Source: Chryseobacterium taichungense
GTDB lineage: Bacteria > Bacteroidota > Bacteroidia > Flavobacteriales > Weeksellaceae
Assembly (NCBI RefSeq): GCF_900109935.1
Contig: NZ_FOBV01000002.1
Span: 248,001 to 312,000, forward strand
Length of the DNA: 64,000 nt
Direction: 5' to 3'
Position numbers and translations under genes: made by a program. Under the pieces are notes generated by a model, which was given only the letters and a program-made list of their open reading frames with translations, was not told the DNA's origin and searched no databases. Of the stretch, positions 17,440 through 26,000 are shown one piece after another (position 1 is the stretch's first letter; each line of letters starts with the position of its first letter).

Positions 17440-17773
17440 ATAAATCTTTTAATCTTGAAATAAATTTAAAGAAATTATTTCGCAATTATTGATTTTTATG
17501 TTAAATATTTAATGCTTTCAAAATCAGACTTTAAACTATTCATAAAATAACAGTTTATAAAGAATGGTAAGCTATAAATTATGATAAGCTTGGTAAAAGG
17601 AAAATAAAAAAAGGGAATAGAATAAGAAATAAACTTTCTATTGTTAGAAGGTTTATCTGTTTTTTTAAAGTTAACTTTACGCTGTATGTGAGTTTAGCCA
17701 CTGATGAGGCAATAGGTATGCATGATGCAAAAAATTGTCATCTCGTTACTGACCAAACCCAATACAGATGGTA
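17440..17773. other. AT-rich gap with nothing recognisable
   Basis: Between the small peptide frame and the 119-residue gene I see no gene, no strong hairpin and no promoter consensus, only AT-rich sequence with a short palindrome (AAAGTTAACTTT near 17677). Confidence 0.4.
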
Positions 17774-18133
17774 TTAATTTAACTCATAATTAGCGATAAT
17801 CAGACTCAACATGAAATGAATATAATTTTGATCAGCTTCTTTTCTGTTAAGTAGTTTGTTTTTATAATCGTATGAGTTTAAGATTCTTGATAATTGTGAA
17901 TAATCCTCAAATTTGTCATCTTTGATTTTTACTCTCAGATTTCCGTCTCTTCTTTTTATAATTTCATCATCCAGTGTTCGTAACTTGAAGATAACTTCAC
18001 ATAATTTGGCATTAAAATTCATTTTACCGGTATATCTTTCAATGATATTAACCTTAAATGTATCAAATTTTATGGTGTTAAAGACAAGATTAGAGCCAGA
18101 CTCTTGCGTGTTGAGCTCAAGCGTATAATTCAT
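17774..18133 (-). CDS. Unknown protein (119 aa)
   Basis: It is a complete frame from ATG, with no signal peptide or membrane helix. Charged residues are abundant (LDDEIIKRRDGNLRVKIKDDKFEDY), and the sequence suggests an initial beta-rich part and a helical C-terminal third ending FMLSLIIANYELN. It follows the usher-like gene on the same strand after 129 bases and so might be part of that transcript, but nothing in the protein links it to pili. I do not recognise the family. Confidence 0.5.
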   Translation of the reverse strand: MNYTLELNTQESGSNLVFNTIKFDTFKVNIIERYTGKMNFNAKLCEVIFKLRTLDDEIIKRRDGNLRVKIKDDKFEDYSQLSRILNSYDYKNKLLNRKEADQNYIHFMLSLIIANYELN

Positions 18134-18262
18134 AAATTTAAATTTAGTACAAATGTAATCAGAAGCTGAAAAAATTCAAAATAAATAGATCAACTAATAT
18201 ACCATTTATAGCAATTTATTTTTATTCTACCTTTTTTGTGGTATCATTTTTTACATTAAAAT

Positions 18263-21055
18263 TTATTTACTGTCAAATTTCTTCACCCTTATTTTCTTTT
18301 CTTTCACTTTTATGATAAAAGGATTAAGCTGGCTTATTTTGCCTGGTACTACTTTAAACTCCTGTAGTGTATTTTCGCAGTAAGTATTGGCTGCCAATGA
18401 GTTTTCGTTCAACTTTATTTTGTATTCCCCGGATTCTATAAAAGATACGATTTCGCCGTTATCATCCGTTATCGTGTGTCTTATAAGTTTATCACCTTTG
18501 TAGATGTCAAAAGCGATTCCTCCGGATTTAGGTTCAAATTCGACGGCAGTTTTGGTATCATACTCGTACATTATTTTTCCTTGAACTGTCCCATTCTGAT
18601 GTAGCGGGATCTGTAAAAAATGCTGATGGGTATTTACATCAAACTCCGTTTCATCATAATACCATCCCTGTTGAATCACCTGTCGTAATGTATATTTGTT
18701 GTAAGGAATTGCGCGGTATGTAATAGCTCCGTCTTCATCGGTTTTGAATGATATATTATTGAGCATGATAATATATCCTGTGGCTTTTTCGTCACCTTCA
18801 TCATATATGTTGTTGTTATTACGGTCATAATAAACAAAGGCTTTAATATTGCTTTTCTTCCCCGGATCCAGATTATTGCTTCGTAAATTGATTGTAACAC
18901 CCGCCTCAATGGTAAAAAGATTGTTGCTGAAATTATTCATGGAATAATTAAACCATGATGAATTGAGATAAAGCCCGTACCGTTCTTTAGAATATTTTAC
19001 ATTGACAAATCCGGATGGAGACTTCCCATAAAGTGTATCATCGGTGTAAGAGAATCCCGAATTGATACTCAATTTACCTTTTAGCATTGTATTGGTTATA
19101 AATGCTGAGGCCAATGTTTTTTTGTACGTATTGTTACCGCCTAATAATTTTGAGAAAGCATATTCGGACAGGTAATAGCTTCCGTACTGATAAATAAGCT
19201 GGAAATTAAGCCATTTGTAAGCATAGGTTCCCGTAAATTTCATTTGGTACTGATTTTTTTCGGAATCCGGATAATTTACCAATCCTGTTTCGATACCTAC
19301 TATGGATGAATGTTTTCGGTTTGTGCTCGACCAGCTCACACGCTCGATCAGCCTTTTGGCGGTCATTTCTTTCAGGTCTTTATTTTCTGTCAGTCCGAAA
19401 AAAGTGTTGTACGTATTGGAATTTTCATTCTGATATTGCAGGCTGATTCCCAGTCCGAAATTCTTTTTTTTAGGAAAATTAAGTCCTGTTTCAAATCTGC
19501 TGCTGTTGGTTTCTAAATTATTATTGTAGAAATAAAATTTAGGAGAGAAGTTAGAAATCATGACATTAGCATAAATGGAATTATCCTTTATAATGCTGGA
19601 AATATTCTGCTGCAACTGGAAAATCCCTCTCTGGTTGCCCGGATAATAATTGCTGCTGAATGAATAATTTCCGCTGAGATTGATCTTGTTGATAATCCCT
19701 GAATACTGTGTTTCTAACGCTCCTGACGGTTTTGTGATGTTAAGGCTTTCATAGGTACTTATTCCGCTGAATAGTTTCCCGCTAATCTTCCAGTCTTTAT
19801 TAAAAACATACTGAAAATCGGTTCCCAATAAGTTATGCTTCGCCTTTTCAAAAGGATCATTTTTAAAGATATATGCTGCTGATATATTACGGCTTGCATT
19901 GCTAGCCCCCAATGTTCCGCGAACGTAGAAACCATATCCTAATTTCAGGAAAGCAGTTCTTTCAATAAGACTGAAACTCTGATCTATAAACCCGAATTCC
20001 AGCTTTTTATTTTTATCAGAGGAAGTAAAGGCATATTCCGCGCCTCTTCCGTAAAGAGAAAGTTCTATAATTTTACTGATATTTCCCAAGGTAAATTCAC
20101 TTTTTTCCCTTTTATAGGTTATGAAGGTATTGTTTACCATAGGATCTTCCGGACCATTTGTTTTATAGATATTTCCTCTTATAAAAACATATCCTGACGG
20201 AAGATTGAAACCTCCGGAACCGATCAGCTGATACAGAAAAGATTCTCTTCCAAGATAGCGGTAACTTGCTGTAATACTGTTTTTCGTGTAGCCGAGATTG
20301 TTATTATCTAAAGATTGGTACCGTTGCATAGAAGAATTATTCTGAATAGAAACTGAACTGTTTCCGAATATTTCTTTGTCAGGTTCTCTGAAGCCTACAA
20401 TATTTACATTGAACTGAGGAATTCTTGTCATATTATTTGTTGGCCTGAATCTATAGATGAATACTGAATCTTTCTGAACAGCAATACTTCCTTTCTTTTC
20501 CACAAAAAAACTTCCCTGATCTGCTTCCGGAATTTTAAAAACGATCGTGACATCCTGCCTTTTGTTCCCTAAATTTGAAACTCTTGCCCGAACTTCTATA
20601 GAGTCATTAACATTACTCATATAAATCACAGGAGTATCTGTACTGATCGCCATCGAATTGTTTTCGGCAATATGATGAGTGATTGTTTTAGTCAATAAAA
20701 TCTTATTCTCAAAGTTGGTAAGGTTAAAATCAATTTTACTTTCACCAAAACCAGCGTTGCTGTTGATAAGAATTTTTATCGGCAGATAAATACTTCCAGC
20801 CGACGGAATCTCAATTTCTGAAGTATTTCCTGAAATATTTCTGAAGCCGGTAGGAACGGTAATATTTAGTTTTCCTTTAAATTTGCTTTGAGAATTATTT
20901 TTGATTTCAACAATAGTACTTATAATACGGTCCCTTCCCATATCGGATTCCTCACGGATATCCATGCTGAGGCCGTCAATGGTTTGTGCAAAAGCCAGTG
21001 ATGAAATGAAAAAAATGAAAAATACGATGATTCTCCGAAAATGGTTAAAAGGCAT
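18263..21055 (-). CDS. Usher-like outer membrane assembly protein of a divergent chaperone-usher cluster
   Basis: It has 930 residues with a signal peptide (about 1-23, ending AFAQ). Residues from about 25 to 240 are beta-sandwich with NEW3/Ig-like wording. From about 245 to 725 come long alternating amphipathic strands typical of a large outer-membrane barrel. The tail holds two small beta domains: about 734-820, which contains the Ca-binding-like DRNNNNIYDEGDE loop of SdrD/CNA-B type folds, and about 823-915. A large barrel followed by two small C-terminal beta domains is the plan of PapC/FimD ushers. The gene overlaps none of its neighbours but follows the tip-like gene by 6 bases in the cluster regulator, pilin, pilin, chaperone, tip, usher. 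Function is inferred from architecture and context; sequence likeness to classical ushers is low. Confidence 0.65.
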   Translation of the reverse strand: MPFNHFRRIIVFFIFFISSLAFAQTIDGLSMDIREESDMGRDRIISTIVEIKNNSQSKFKGKLNITVPTGFRNISGNTSEIEIPSAGSIYLPIKILINSNAGFGESKIDFNLTNFENKILLTKTITHHIAENNSMAISTDTPVIYMSNVNDSIEVRARVSNLGNKRQDVTIVFKIPEADQGSFFVEKKGSIAVQKDSVFIYRFRPTNNMTRIPQFNVNIVGFREPDKEIFGNSSVSIQNNSSMQRYQSLDNNNLGYTKNSITASYRYLGRESFLYQLIGSGGFNLPSGYVFIRGNIYKTNGPEDPMVNNTFITYKREKSEFTLGNISKIIELSLYGRGAEYAFTSSDKNKKLEFGFIDQSFSLIERTAFLKLGYGFYVRGTLGASNASRNISAAYIFKNDPFEKAKHNLLGTDFQYVFNKDWKISGKLFSGISTYESLNITKPSGALETQYSGIINKINLSGNYSFSSNYYPGNQRGIFQLQQNISSIIKDNSIYANVMISNFSPKFYFYNNNLETNSSRFETGLNFPKKKNFGLGISLQYQNENSNTYNTFFGLTENKDLKEMTAKRLIERVSWSSTNRKHSSIVGIETGLVNYPDSEKNQYQMKFTGTYAYKWLNFQLIYQYGSYYLSEYAFSKLLGGNNTYKKTLASAFITNTMLKGKLSINSGFSYTDDTLYGKSPSGFVNVKYSKERYGLYLNSSWFNYSMNNFSNNLFTIEAGVTINLRSNNLDPGKKSNIKAFVYYDRNNNNIYDEGDEKATGYIIMLNNISFKTDEDGAITYRAIPYNKYTLRQVIQQGWYYDETEFDVNTHQHFLQIPLHQNGTVQGKIMYEYDTKTAVEFEPKSGGIAFDIYKGDKLIRHTITDDNGEIVSFIESGEYKIKLNENSLAANTYCENTLQEFKVVPGKISQLNPFIIKVKEKKIRVKKFDSK

Positions 21056-21061
21056 TAGTTT

Positions 21062-22087
21062 TTATTGAGGTGTTATCTCGTACTGAAGAGTAGCTGAATA
21101 GTCATCTGATTTTGCATTGATGAAGATTTCATCATTGTGAGTTGTTGAATATTTTATGTCGTAATTAACCGTATTACCCTGGGTGGCATTTCCTTTGGCA
21201 ACCAGTTGTGATAATGGACTTAGTGAAATAGGAAATACGTTTGTATTGGCCGTTGTAGAGGAAAGAACCATTTTTACGGCATCAATAGGAATAGTATTAC
21301 CAAAAGAAGAGGTAAACTGAGATTGTAATGATTTCAGTTTGATTTGATAATTCGTATTGCTTTTCACAATGAGCGCATTATTATACGTTACGCTGACTCC
21401 GTTGCTATAATCGTCCATGCTTTTGAATTCCAATAATGCATTTTGAGCGCTTGGTGCAAAAGTCAAAGACATTTCAGGAATATCCGTAGGAGGAATTCCG
21501 GAAAGTGTACCGATCTGCAGCTCAAAATCGTGACTCATTTTACCAATTACATTGTTGTACTGATCATATAATGTAAATTCTACAGGTGCGTAAAACTTCA
21601 TCCAGGCAGGATAACTTCCAAGATAAGCTCCGCCCATTACCGTAAGGCTGAATTTAATCTGTAAATTATAATATCCATTAGGCTGGCTTGGCTGATTGTA
21701 CAATGGTGCATTGGAACTTGGAACCAAAAATACTTCCTGGCCTTCCTGCAGAATGACATTTAATGGCATGCCGATTTGCGGAATGGTAGGTACCGGATTG
21801 GGATAAGCCTGGCCCGAAGATGATACGGGATGAAAGGATATCTTATTTCCGGGTATCGTATAATTTCCATCAGTAGATCTTATGGGCTGCTTTAGCCTTG
21901 CAGACAGACGCCAGGATGGAACATTAAAATTGCCGTTTCCGCTTAACATTGCGGTATAGGCATCGGGATTAGTATTTCCATCGTAAGAATTGATTTGCAG
22001 GTAGCTATTGATCCACGAATAATAAGAAATCTGTGAATATAAAAACTGCCCTGCTAACAACAGTACGAGTGAGAGTGTTTTAATCAT
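21062..22087 (-). CDS. Tip-adhesin-like secreted beta protein of the pilus cluster
   Basis: This 341-residue protein has a signal peptide (MIKTLSLVLLLAGQFLYSQ) and a beta-rich mature chain. Its last strand, YSATLQYEITPQ, resembles the end of the major subunit (TELTYTIISQ), as expected if both share a pilin fold. It is about twice the length of the pilin-like subunits, which suits a two-domain tip adhesin. The start overlaps the chaperone stop by 8 bases, and its stop is 6 bases from the usher start, so the three are tightly coupled. The adhesin role is inference; no ligand-binding motif is recognised. Confidence 0.5.
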   Translation of the reverse strand: MIKTLSLVLLLAGQFLYSQISYYSWINSYLQINSYDGNTNPDAYTAMLSGNGNFNVPSWRLSARLKQPIRSTDGNYTIPGNKISFHPVSSSGQAYPNPVPTIPQIGMPLNVILQEGQEVFLVPSSNAPLYNQPSQPNGYYNLQIKFSLTVMGGAYLGSYPAWMKFYAPVEFTLYDQYNNVIGKMSHDFELQIGTLSGIPPTDIPEMSLTFAPSAQNALLEFKSMDDYSNGVSVTYNNALIVKSNTNYQIKLKSLQSQFTSSFGNTIPIDAVKMVLSSTTANTNVFPISLSPLSQLVAKGNATQGNTVNYDIKYSTTHNDEIFINAKSDDYSATLQYEITPQ

Positions 22088-22889
22088 ACATAAAATTTAA
22101 CTCGCCGAGTTCAAGATTATTATCACCGTAATCGATCATTACGGATGCTGTATATTTTCCTTTCGGAAGATCTTCGGGAAGAGAAATGCCCATCTCTCTT
22201 TTATTACCCGGCATGGTATAAAATACGATAGGTTCAATAGACACTTTTTTGCCGTTTTCCATATTGACAAGATCTGTGTATACTTTGCCGTCCGTCCATA
22301 TATTTCCTTCATTTTCGAAAAACAGGTTCAGTTGCTTCTTAGATTTCTCAAAAGTCAGATTCTGTATTTCTATTTTTTTTGTTTTGGCAGAAGGAATTTT
22401 ATGAAATATTTTTATTCCTGACCGGATACTTACTTTTATCTTTGCACCTTTACTGTCCATATCATCCACAGGATTCATCTGGTTCACATATAAAACTGCA
22501 GTATGCGCTTCCAATGTATCAGATAGTTTACTGGGAACTGTTATGGTAATATCAATATCCCTTCTCTCTCCCGGTCCTAATGTAAAATAATTGTCTTCTT
22601 TTTTTACACTGATCCATCCTGCACAGGATACTTTCAGGCTATTGGCTGCAGACATAATGTTTTCACCTTTCTCATTGTATTCCCAGTCACCAAGACTTAT
22701 GGCTAAATCCAAAGAGTTTTTTGCACTCACGTTGGTAACTGTTACTTTCTGTGTATTGCTGTTTCCTACGGTTGATTCAAAATACAGTCTCGGAGGCGAA
22801 ACCGAAATACCGGTCTGTGCCTGAATCATTGAAAAAAAGGAAACCAGAAAAAAAGCTAAAATAAAATGGAGTGAGTAGGTCTTGTTCAT
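22080..22889 (-). CDS. PapD-like periplasmic pilus chaperone
   Basis: With the start at 22889 the protein has 269 residues and a good signal peptide (MNKTYSLHFILAFFLVSFFSMIQAQ); an in-frame ATG at 22943 would put 18 extra residues before it. The mature part opens ISVSPPRLYFES, like the first strand of fimbrial chaperones, and has two Ig-like domains: VTVTNVS...LAISLGDW and LGPGERRDIDITITVP in the first, and VSIRSGIKIFHKIP onwards in the second. The G1-strand and domain-linker layout matches PapD-type proteins that donate a strand to pilin subunits. It lies between the pilin genes and the tip/usher genes. Confidence 0.72.
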   Translation of the reverse strand: MNKTYSLHFILAFFLVSFFSMIQAQTGISVSPPRLYFESTVGNSNTQKVTVTNVSAKNSLDLAISLGDWEYNEKGENIMSAANSLKVSCAGWISVKKEDNYFTLGPGERRDIDITITVPSKLSDTLEAHTAVLYVNQMNPVDDMDSKGAKIKVSIRSGIKIFHKIPSAKTKKIEIQNLTFEKSKKQLNLFFENEGNIWTDGKVYTDLVNMENGKKVSIEPIVFYTMPGNKREMGISLPEDLPKGKYTASVMIDYGDNNLELGELNFMYD

Positions 22890-22973
22890 TGTAAAAGTAA
22901 AGACTGTGACAGCAGAAAAAAATGCCACAATTACTTGTAGCATTTTATTTTAATTATAATCTACAATATCTTA

Positions 22974-23507
22974 TTATTGTGAAATAATAGTGTAGGTAAG
23001 TTCAGTAGTATATACCGTAGGATCTTGTCCTGCAATATATTTATTTAGATAGGCATTAGCACCTGCACCTTTGTATTCGATATTGATTTTCCTGTCAACA
23101 CCTCCTAAAGTTGAAGTTACTAAATTAGTTTCGTTTGCAGATAGAGTAGCATTTTGGGCATATTGCGCTCCGCTTAAGCCATCAGTACCTGCGCTGGCTT
23201 TAATCCGAATTGTATTAGCCTGAATGCTTTTATTTATGTTATTTACGTTTTGTAAAGCCGAATTAGCAGCTTTTACTTTCACCTGGAATCCTCCTGTACT
23301 ATAAATACTCAAGTGGTCAGGATTAATGGATGATACACCATTAGCATAGTCATCTTTAGTAACGTAGTCTAAGTTTACAATTTTTTGTGAATTGTTAACC
23401 ACTAAAGTTTGGATTGGTTTTAATCTAACGTTTAAAGTAACAGTTTGTTGTGCCTTCATTGCTGCGAACCCTAACAAAGCAAATGAAGCTAAAATACACT
23501 TTTTCAT
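22974..23507 (-). CDS. Major pilin-like subunit
   Basis: The protein is 177 residues long with a signal peptide ending MKAQ. The mature N-terminus, QTVTLNVRLKPIQTLVVN, alternates hydrophobic residues and would serve as a donor strand. A beta-rich body with Gly/Ala/Asn-rich loops follows, ending in the strand TELTYTIISQ. It shares the NVRL-P-QTL-(V/I)N segment and an I-S-GF-(V/I)K pattern with the 145-residue gene upstream, so the two are paralogues. It resembles DUF4402-type secreted subunits. A TACATTTG -7 box 42 bases upstream suggests its own strong promoter. Role as the main structural subunit is inferred. Confidence 0.6.
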   Translation of the reverse strand: MKKCILASFALLGFAAMKAQQTVTLNVRLKPIQTLVVNNSQKIVNLDYVTKDDYANGVSSINPDHLSIYSTGGFQVKVKAANSALQNVNNINKSIQANTIRIKASAGTDGLSGAQYAQNATLSANETNLVTSTLGGVDRKINIEYKGAGANAYLNKYIAGQDPTVYTTELTYTIISQ

Positions 23508-23549
23508 AATACGATTATTTGTTTTTAATTTAATTCAAAAATTATGGTG

Positions 23550-23557
23550 CAAATGTA
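23550..23557 (-). promoter_or_regulatory. Likely -7 element of the pilin-chaperone-tip-usher transcript
   Basis: The minus strand reads TACATTTG, a full TAnnTTTG match, 42 bases upstream of the pilin ATG. The 288-base gap to the preceding subunit gene also favours an independent start here. No -33 TTG is evident. Confidence 0.5.
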
Positions 23558-23795
23558 TTGAGTAAATTTGTTAGAGCTATTGTGAAAAAATACGAATCTT
23601 TTGTAATTTTTGTAGCTGATAATAAGCTATATAGAAAAAGCCCTTTATTGATAATTCAATAAAAGATATTTATGAAAATGGAAATAACTCCATAAAAATG
23701 ATTATTTTAAAGTTAAGTAATCATTAATTAATTATGGGTGTCAAATTAATAAAACTTTAAATTTATAAATTTTCGTTTTAATTGTTATTTTTTCA

Positions 23796-24233
23796 TTAGT
23801 TAGACATCATTGTTAGTACATAATATTCCTGATCAGCTGATGAGTTATGACTTGTTTTAATATATTTTGCATGATGACTAAACTCAAATATTTTTTCAAT
23901 CACCCCTTTTTTGTATTTAATAAGGTTGTGAACTTTATCTTTTCCCCGGGATAGCTTTTCATAATCAACATCTTTAAATCCTGCAGACTGATTATATACA
24001 TTTTGCTGCATTTTTATTTCAAATCCTGACGGACTTGAAATCATTACAAATTTTGATTCATCGGTATTATTCTTGTCATCAGAATCTGTAGTTGTCGGAT
24101 TAATGGCAAGCGTCTGAACCGGGTATAACCGCACATTTAAAGTCGTTCCGTCATTTTGGGCATGGAAGAAAGTGAAAGCAAGAAGACAAACTATAATAAA
24201 AAAATATTTGGTATACATTTCCTGATTTATCAC
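23796..24233 (-). CDS. Minor pilin-like subunit, paralogue of the major one
   Basis: It has 145 residues; the ATG at 24218 (MYTKYFFIIVCLLAFTFFHAQ) gives a cleaner signal peptide than the one at 24233. The mature start TTLNVRLYPVQTLAINP repeats the donor-strand-like segment of the 177-residue subunit, and FVMISSPSGFEIKMQQN matches its LSIYSTGGFQVKVKAAN. The middle is charged (DSDDKNNTDES, LSRGKDKVHNLIKYKKG), unlike the major subunit, and it ends EYYVLTMMSN. It could be a minor, adaptor or regulatory subunit. It sits between the AraC-type regulator and the major subunit. Confidence 0.55.
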   Translation of the reverse strand: MINQEMYTKYFFIIVCLLAFTFFHAQNDGTTLNVRLYPVQTLAINPTTTDSDDKNNTDESKFVMISSPSGFEIKMQQNVYNQSAGFKDVDYEKLSRGKDKVHNLIKYKKGVIEKIFEFSHHAKYIKTSHNSSADQEYYVLTMMSN

Positions 24234-24249
24234 CGTGTGGTTACATAAT

Positions 24250-24257
24250 CAAATATA
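24250..24257 (-). promoter_or_regulatory. Likely -7 element of the minor pilin-like gene
   Basis: TATATTTG on the minus strand matches TAnnTTTG. It ends 16 bases before the ATG at 24233 and 31 bases before the ATG at 24218, and so fits the second start better. Confidence 0.45.
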
Positions 24258-24271
24258 CAAATATTTTTTAA

Positions 24272-25102
24272 TTATCTCATCTCTGAAGGATTTTTTTCTG
24301 TATGTTTTTTAAAAAAGTTTGTGAAGTTGCCTTCATCGCTGAATCCCAACTCGTACGCGATCTGAGAAATAGTAAAATTTGTGTAGGTGAGCATCTTTTT
24401 AGATTCGCTGATAAGCTTCTCAATAATAACATGTTTTGCGCTTTTACCTAATACATATTCTGTCATCTCGGTCAGTTTTCTGGGGGTGATATTTAATTCG
24501 CTGGCGTAGTGAGAGACTTTTTTAGCCTTTTTATAATCTCTCTGTAGAATGACTTTGAATTTATTCACACAATAAAGATAATCAAATTTTATGTCTTTTT
24601 TTACTTCTTCAGTAGGAATATGTAGAAAAGCGTCAAGAATCAGTCTTTCTATAGCATTGTGCGCTGCTGAGACATACAGGCTTTTGTCTTTTAATCTGAA
24701 ATTTTCCATTCTCTCCATAAATACAACCCGCATCTGTTCTATATTGATAAATGGAGCAATGAAAATATCAGAATTATAATTAAAGAATAGCTGGGAATTT
24801 AAAAATAAACTGTCTTTTATAGATCTTTCATAAAAGCTTGATGAAAAAACAATTAGAAAAGTATCGTATCCGTGTATATTCCCGAACTCAACATTTTTGT
24901 GTGGTCCTACAAAGACGATATTTCCGGCTTTGACGTCATATATATTATTTTCTACTTTCAGCTGGATATCTTCCATGATAATGTAAATGCAAAAGTATTC
25001 CAGTGTATTAAATTTTCTCTTATTATTATTTCTTTTAATAATTTGATCTAAACGATTAACACTAAAACCATTTTCTCTTAACTGATTTGTAATAATATAC
25101 AT
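24272..25102 (-). CDS. AraC-family transcriptional regulator
   Basis: The 276-residue protein has an N-terminal cupin-like sensory part (IYDVKAGNIVFVGPHKN is the recognisable strand-turn region) and a C-terminal AraC double helix-turn-helix (about 175-276): ASELNITPRKLTEMTEYVLGKSA for the first HTH and FTISQIAYELGFSDEGNFTNFFKK for the second, ending NPSEMR. It lies 38 bases upstream of the minor pilin-like gene on the same strand, so it is likely the switch for the pilus-like cluster. The inducer is unknown. Confidence 0.82.
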   Translation of the reverse strand: MYIITNQLRENGFSVNRLDQIIKRNNNKRKFNTLEYFCIYIIMEDIQLKVENNIYDVKAGNIVFVGPHKNVEFGNIHGYDTFLIVFSSSFYERSIKDSLFLNSQLFFNYNSDIFIAPFINIEQMRVVFMERMENFRLKDKSLYVSAAHNAIERLILDAFLHIPTEEVKKDIKFDYLYCVNKFKVILQRDYKKAKKVSHYASELNITPRKLTEMTEYVLGKSAKHVIIEKLISESKKMLTYTNFTISQIAYELGFSDEGNFTNFFKKHTEKNPSEMR

Positions 25103-26000
25103 TTTATCTTTACATAAAATTAATAGCGTGCTAAGATAATTTTTTGCTAAGGTTATATTGATATTATTCTGTTAGACATAATTCTATAAATATATTAAAA
25201 TATATAGTAATTTATTCTTATTGAAATCTTATTATAACTGTAGAAATCATTATTGTTTTGTATTTTAGATCAATCCTTAAAACATAATTATTGTTATAAA
25301 AACTCAAATTTAATTTAAACATTTTTCTATACCGCTTTACTGTTTATTGAGATATTTTTTTAATAACTATAATTAAATATGATTTTTAAATATTCAACTG
25401 ACAAGGTATAATATATACAGGTTCCCAGAATGTTAGTATTTATCACTATTGTAGGATATTTTCAGTAAGTAATAATCAGTAGTGCTAATATCCCGATGGT
25501 TGGAATTATTTATATTCAATGTAGACATAATTTATTATCTTTGGCGTGCCAAAATTGTGATGTATAAAATTAGAATGGTTATAACGCTTTGACAAATCTG
25601 AGAAAAAATTAATAATTAATTTTATTAAGATAGAGTATATAGTGGGACTATGATTTCCATTACATAAATAATATTTTTTAGAGATTTTTTTAATATATTT
25701 TATGACTGGAGCGTGAAATAGCCAAAAATGATCTTGATTTATTGATAGGTTAATACTACAATCCATGAAGCTGTAGTAATTAACAAAAAAATAATAATAA
25801 TTAATTATACTGATAATCTGGTGATTCCACGTGATAGGGTGATTATTTTTAAAATAGCAAGATTTCGGCAAAAAAATTGCTATAGGAAAGCATTAAAAAA
25901 ATCACAATTAAAAGTGAGTTTACATATATATATTATAACTTTAAAAAATAATTTGCTCTTTTTAAAAAGCAGAGTGCTAACTTTAGCAGATTAAAATCCT
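25103..26000. other. Long AT-rich gap and probable leader of the polysaccharide operon
   Basis: About 900 bases lie between the divergent AraC gene and the Wza-like gene. A TATCTTTG (25536-25543) matches the -7 consensus in the plus direction and would give a leader of about 450 bases. Just before the start codon a small hairpin, GCTAACTTTAGC (25976-25987), is present. A 121-codon minus-strand frame (25506-25871) is extremely rich in Ile, Asn and Tyr and looks non-coding. Nothing else is recognisable. Confidence 0.4.
25536..25543 (+). promoter_or_regulatory. Possible distal -7 element for the polysaccharide operon
   Basis: TATCTTTG matches TAnnTTTG on the plus strand. Its distance to the Wza-like gene (457 bases) would imply a long untranslated leader. 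No matching -33 element was found. Confidence 0.25.

Noticed and set aside
25506..25871. 121-codon minus-strand frame in the gap before the polysaccharide operon
   Set aside because: Composition (Ile, Asn, Tyr, Lys) is what random AT-rich DNA gives, and there is no recognisable motif or partner.
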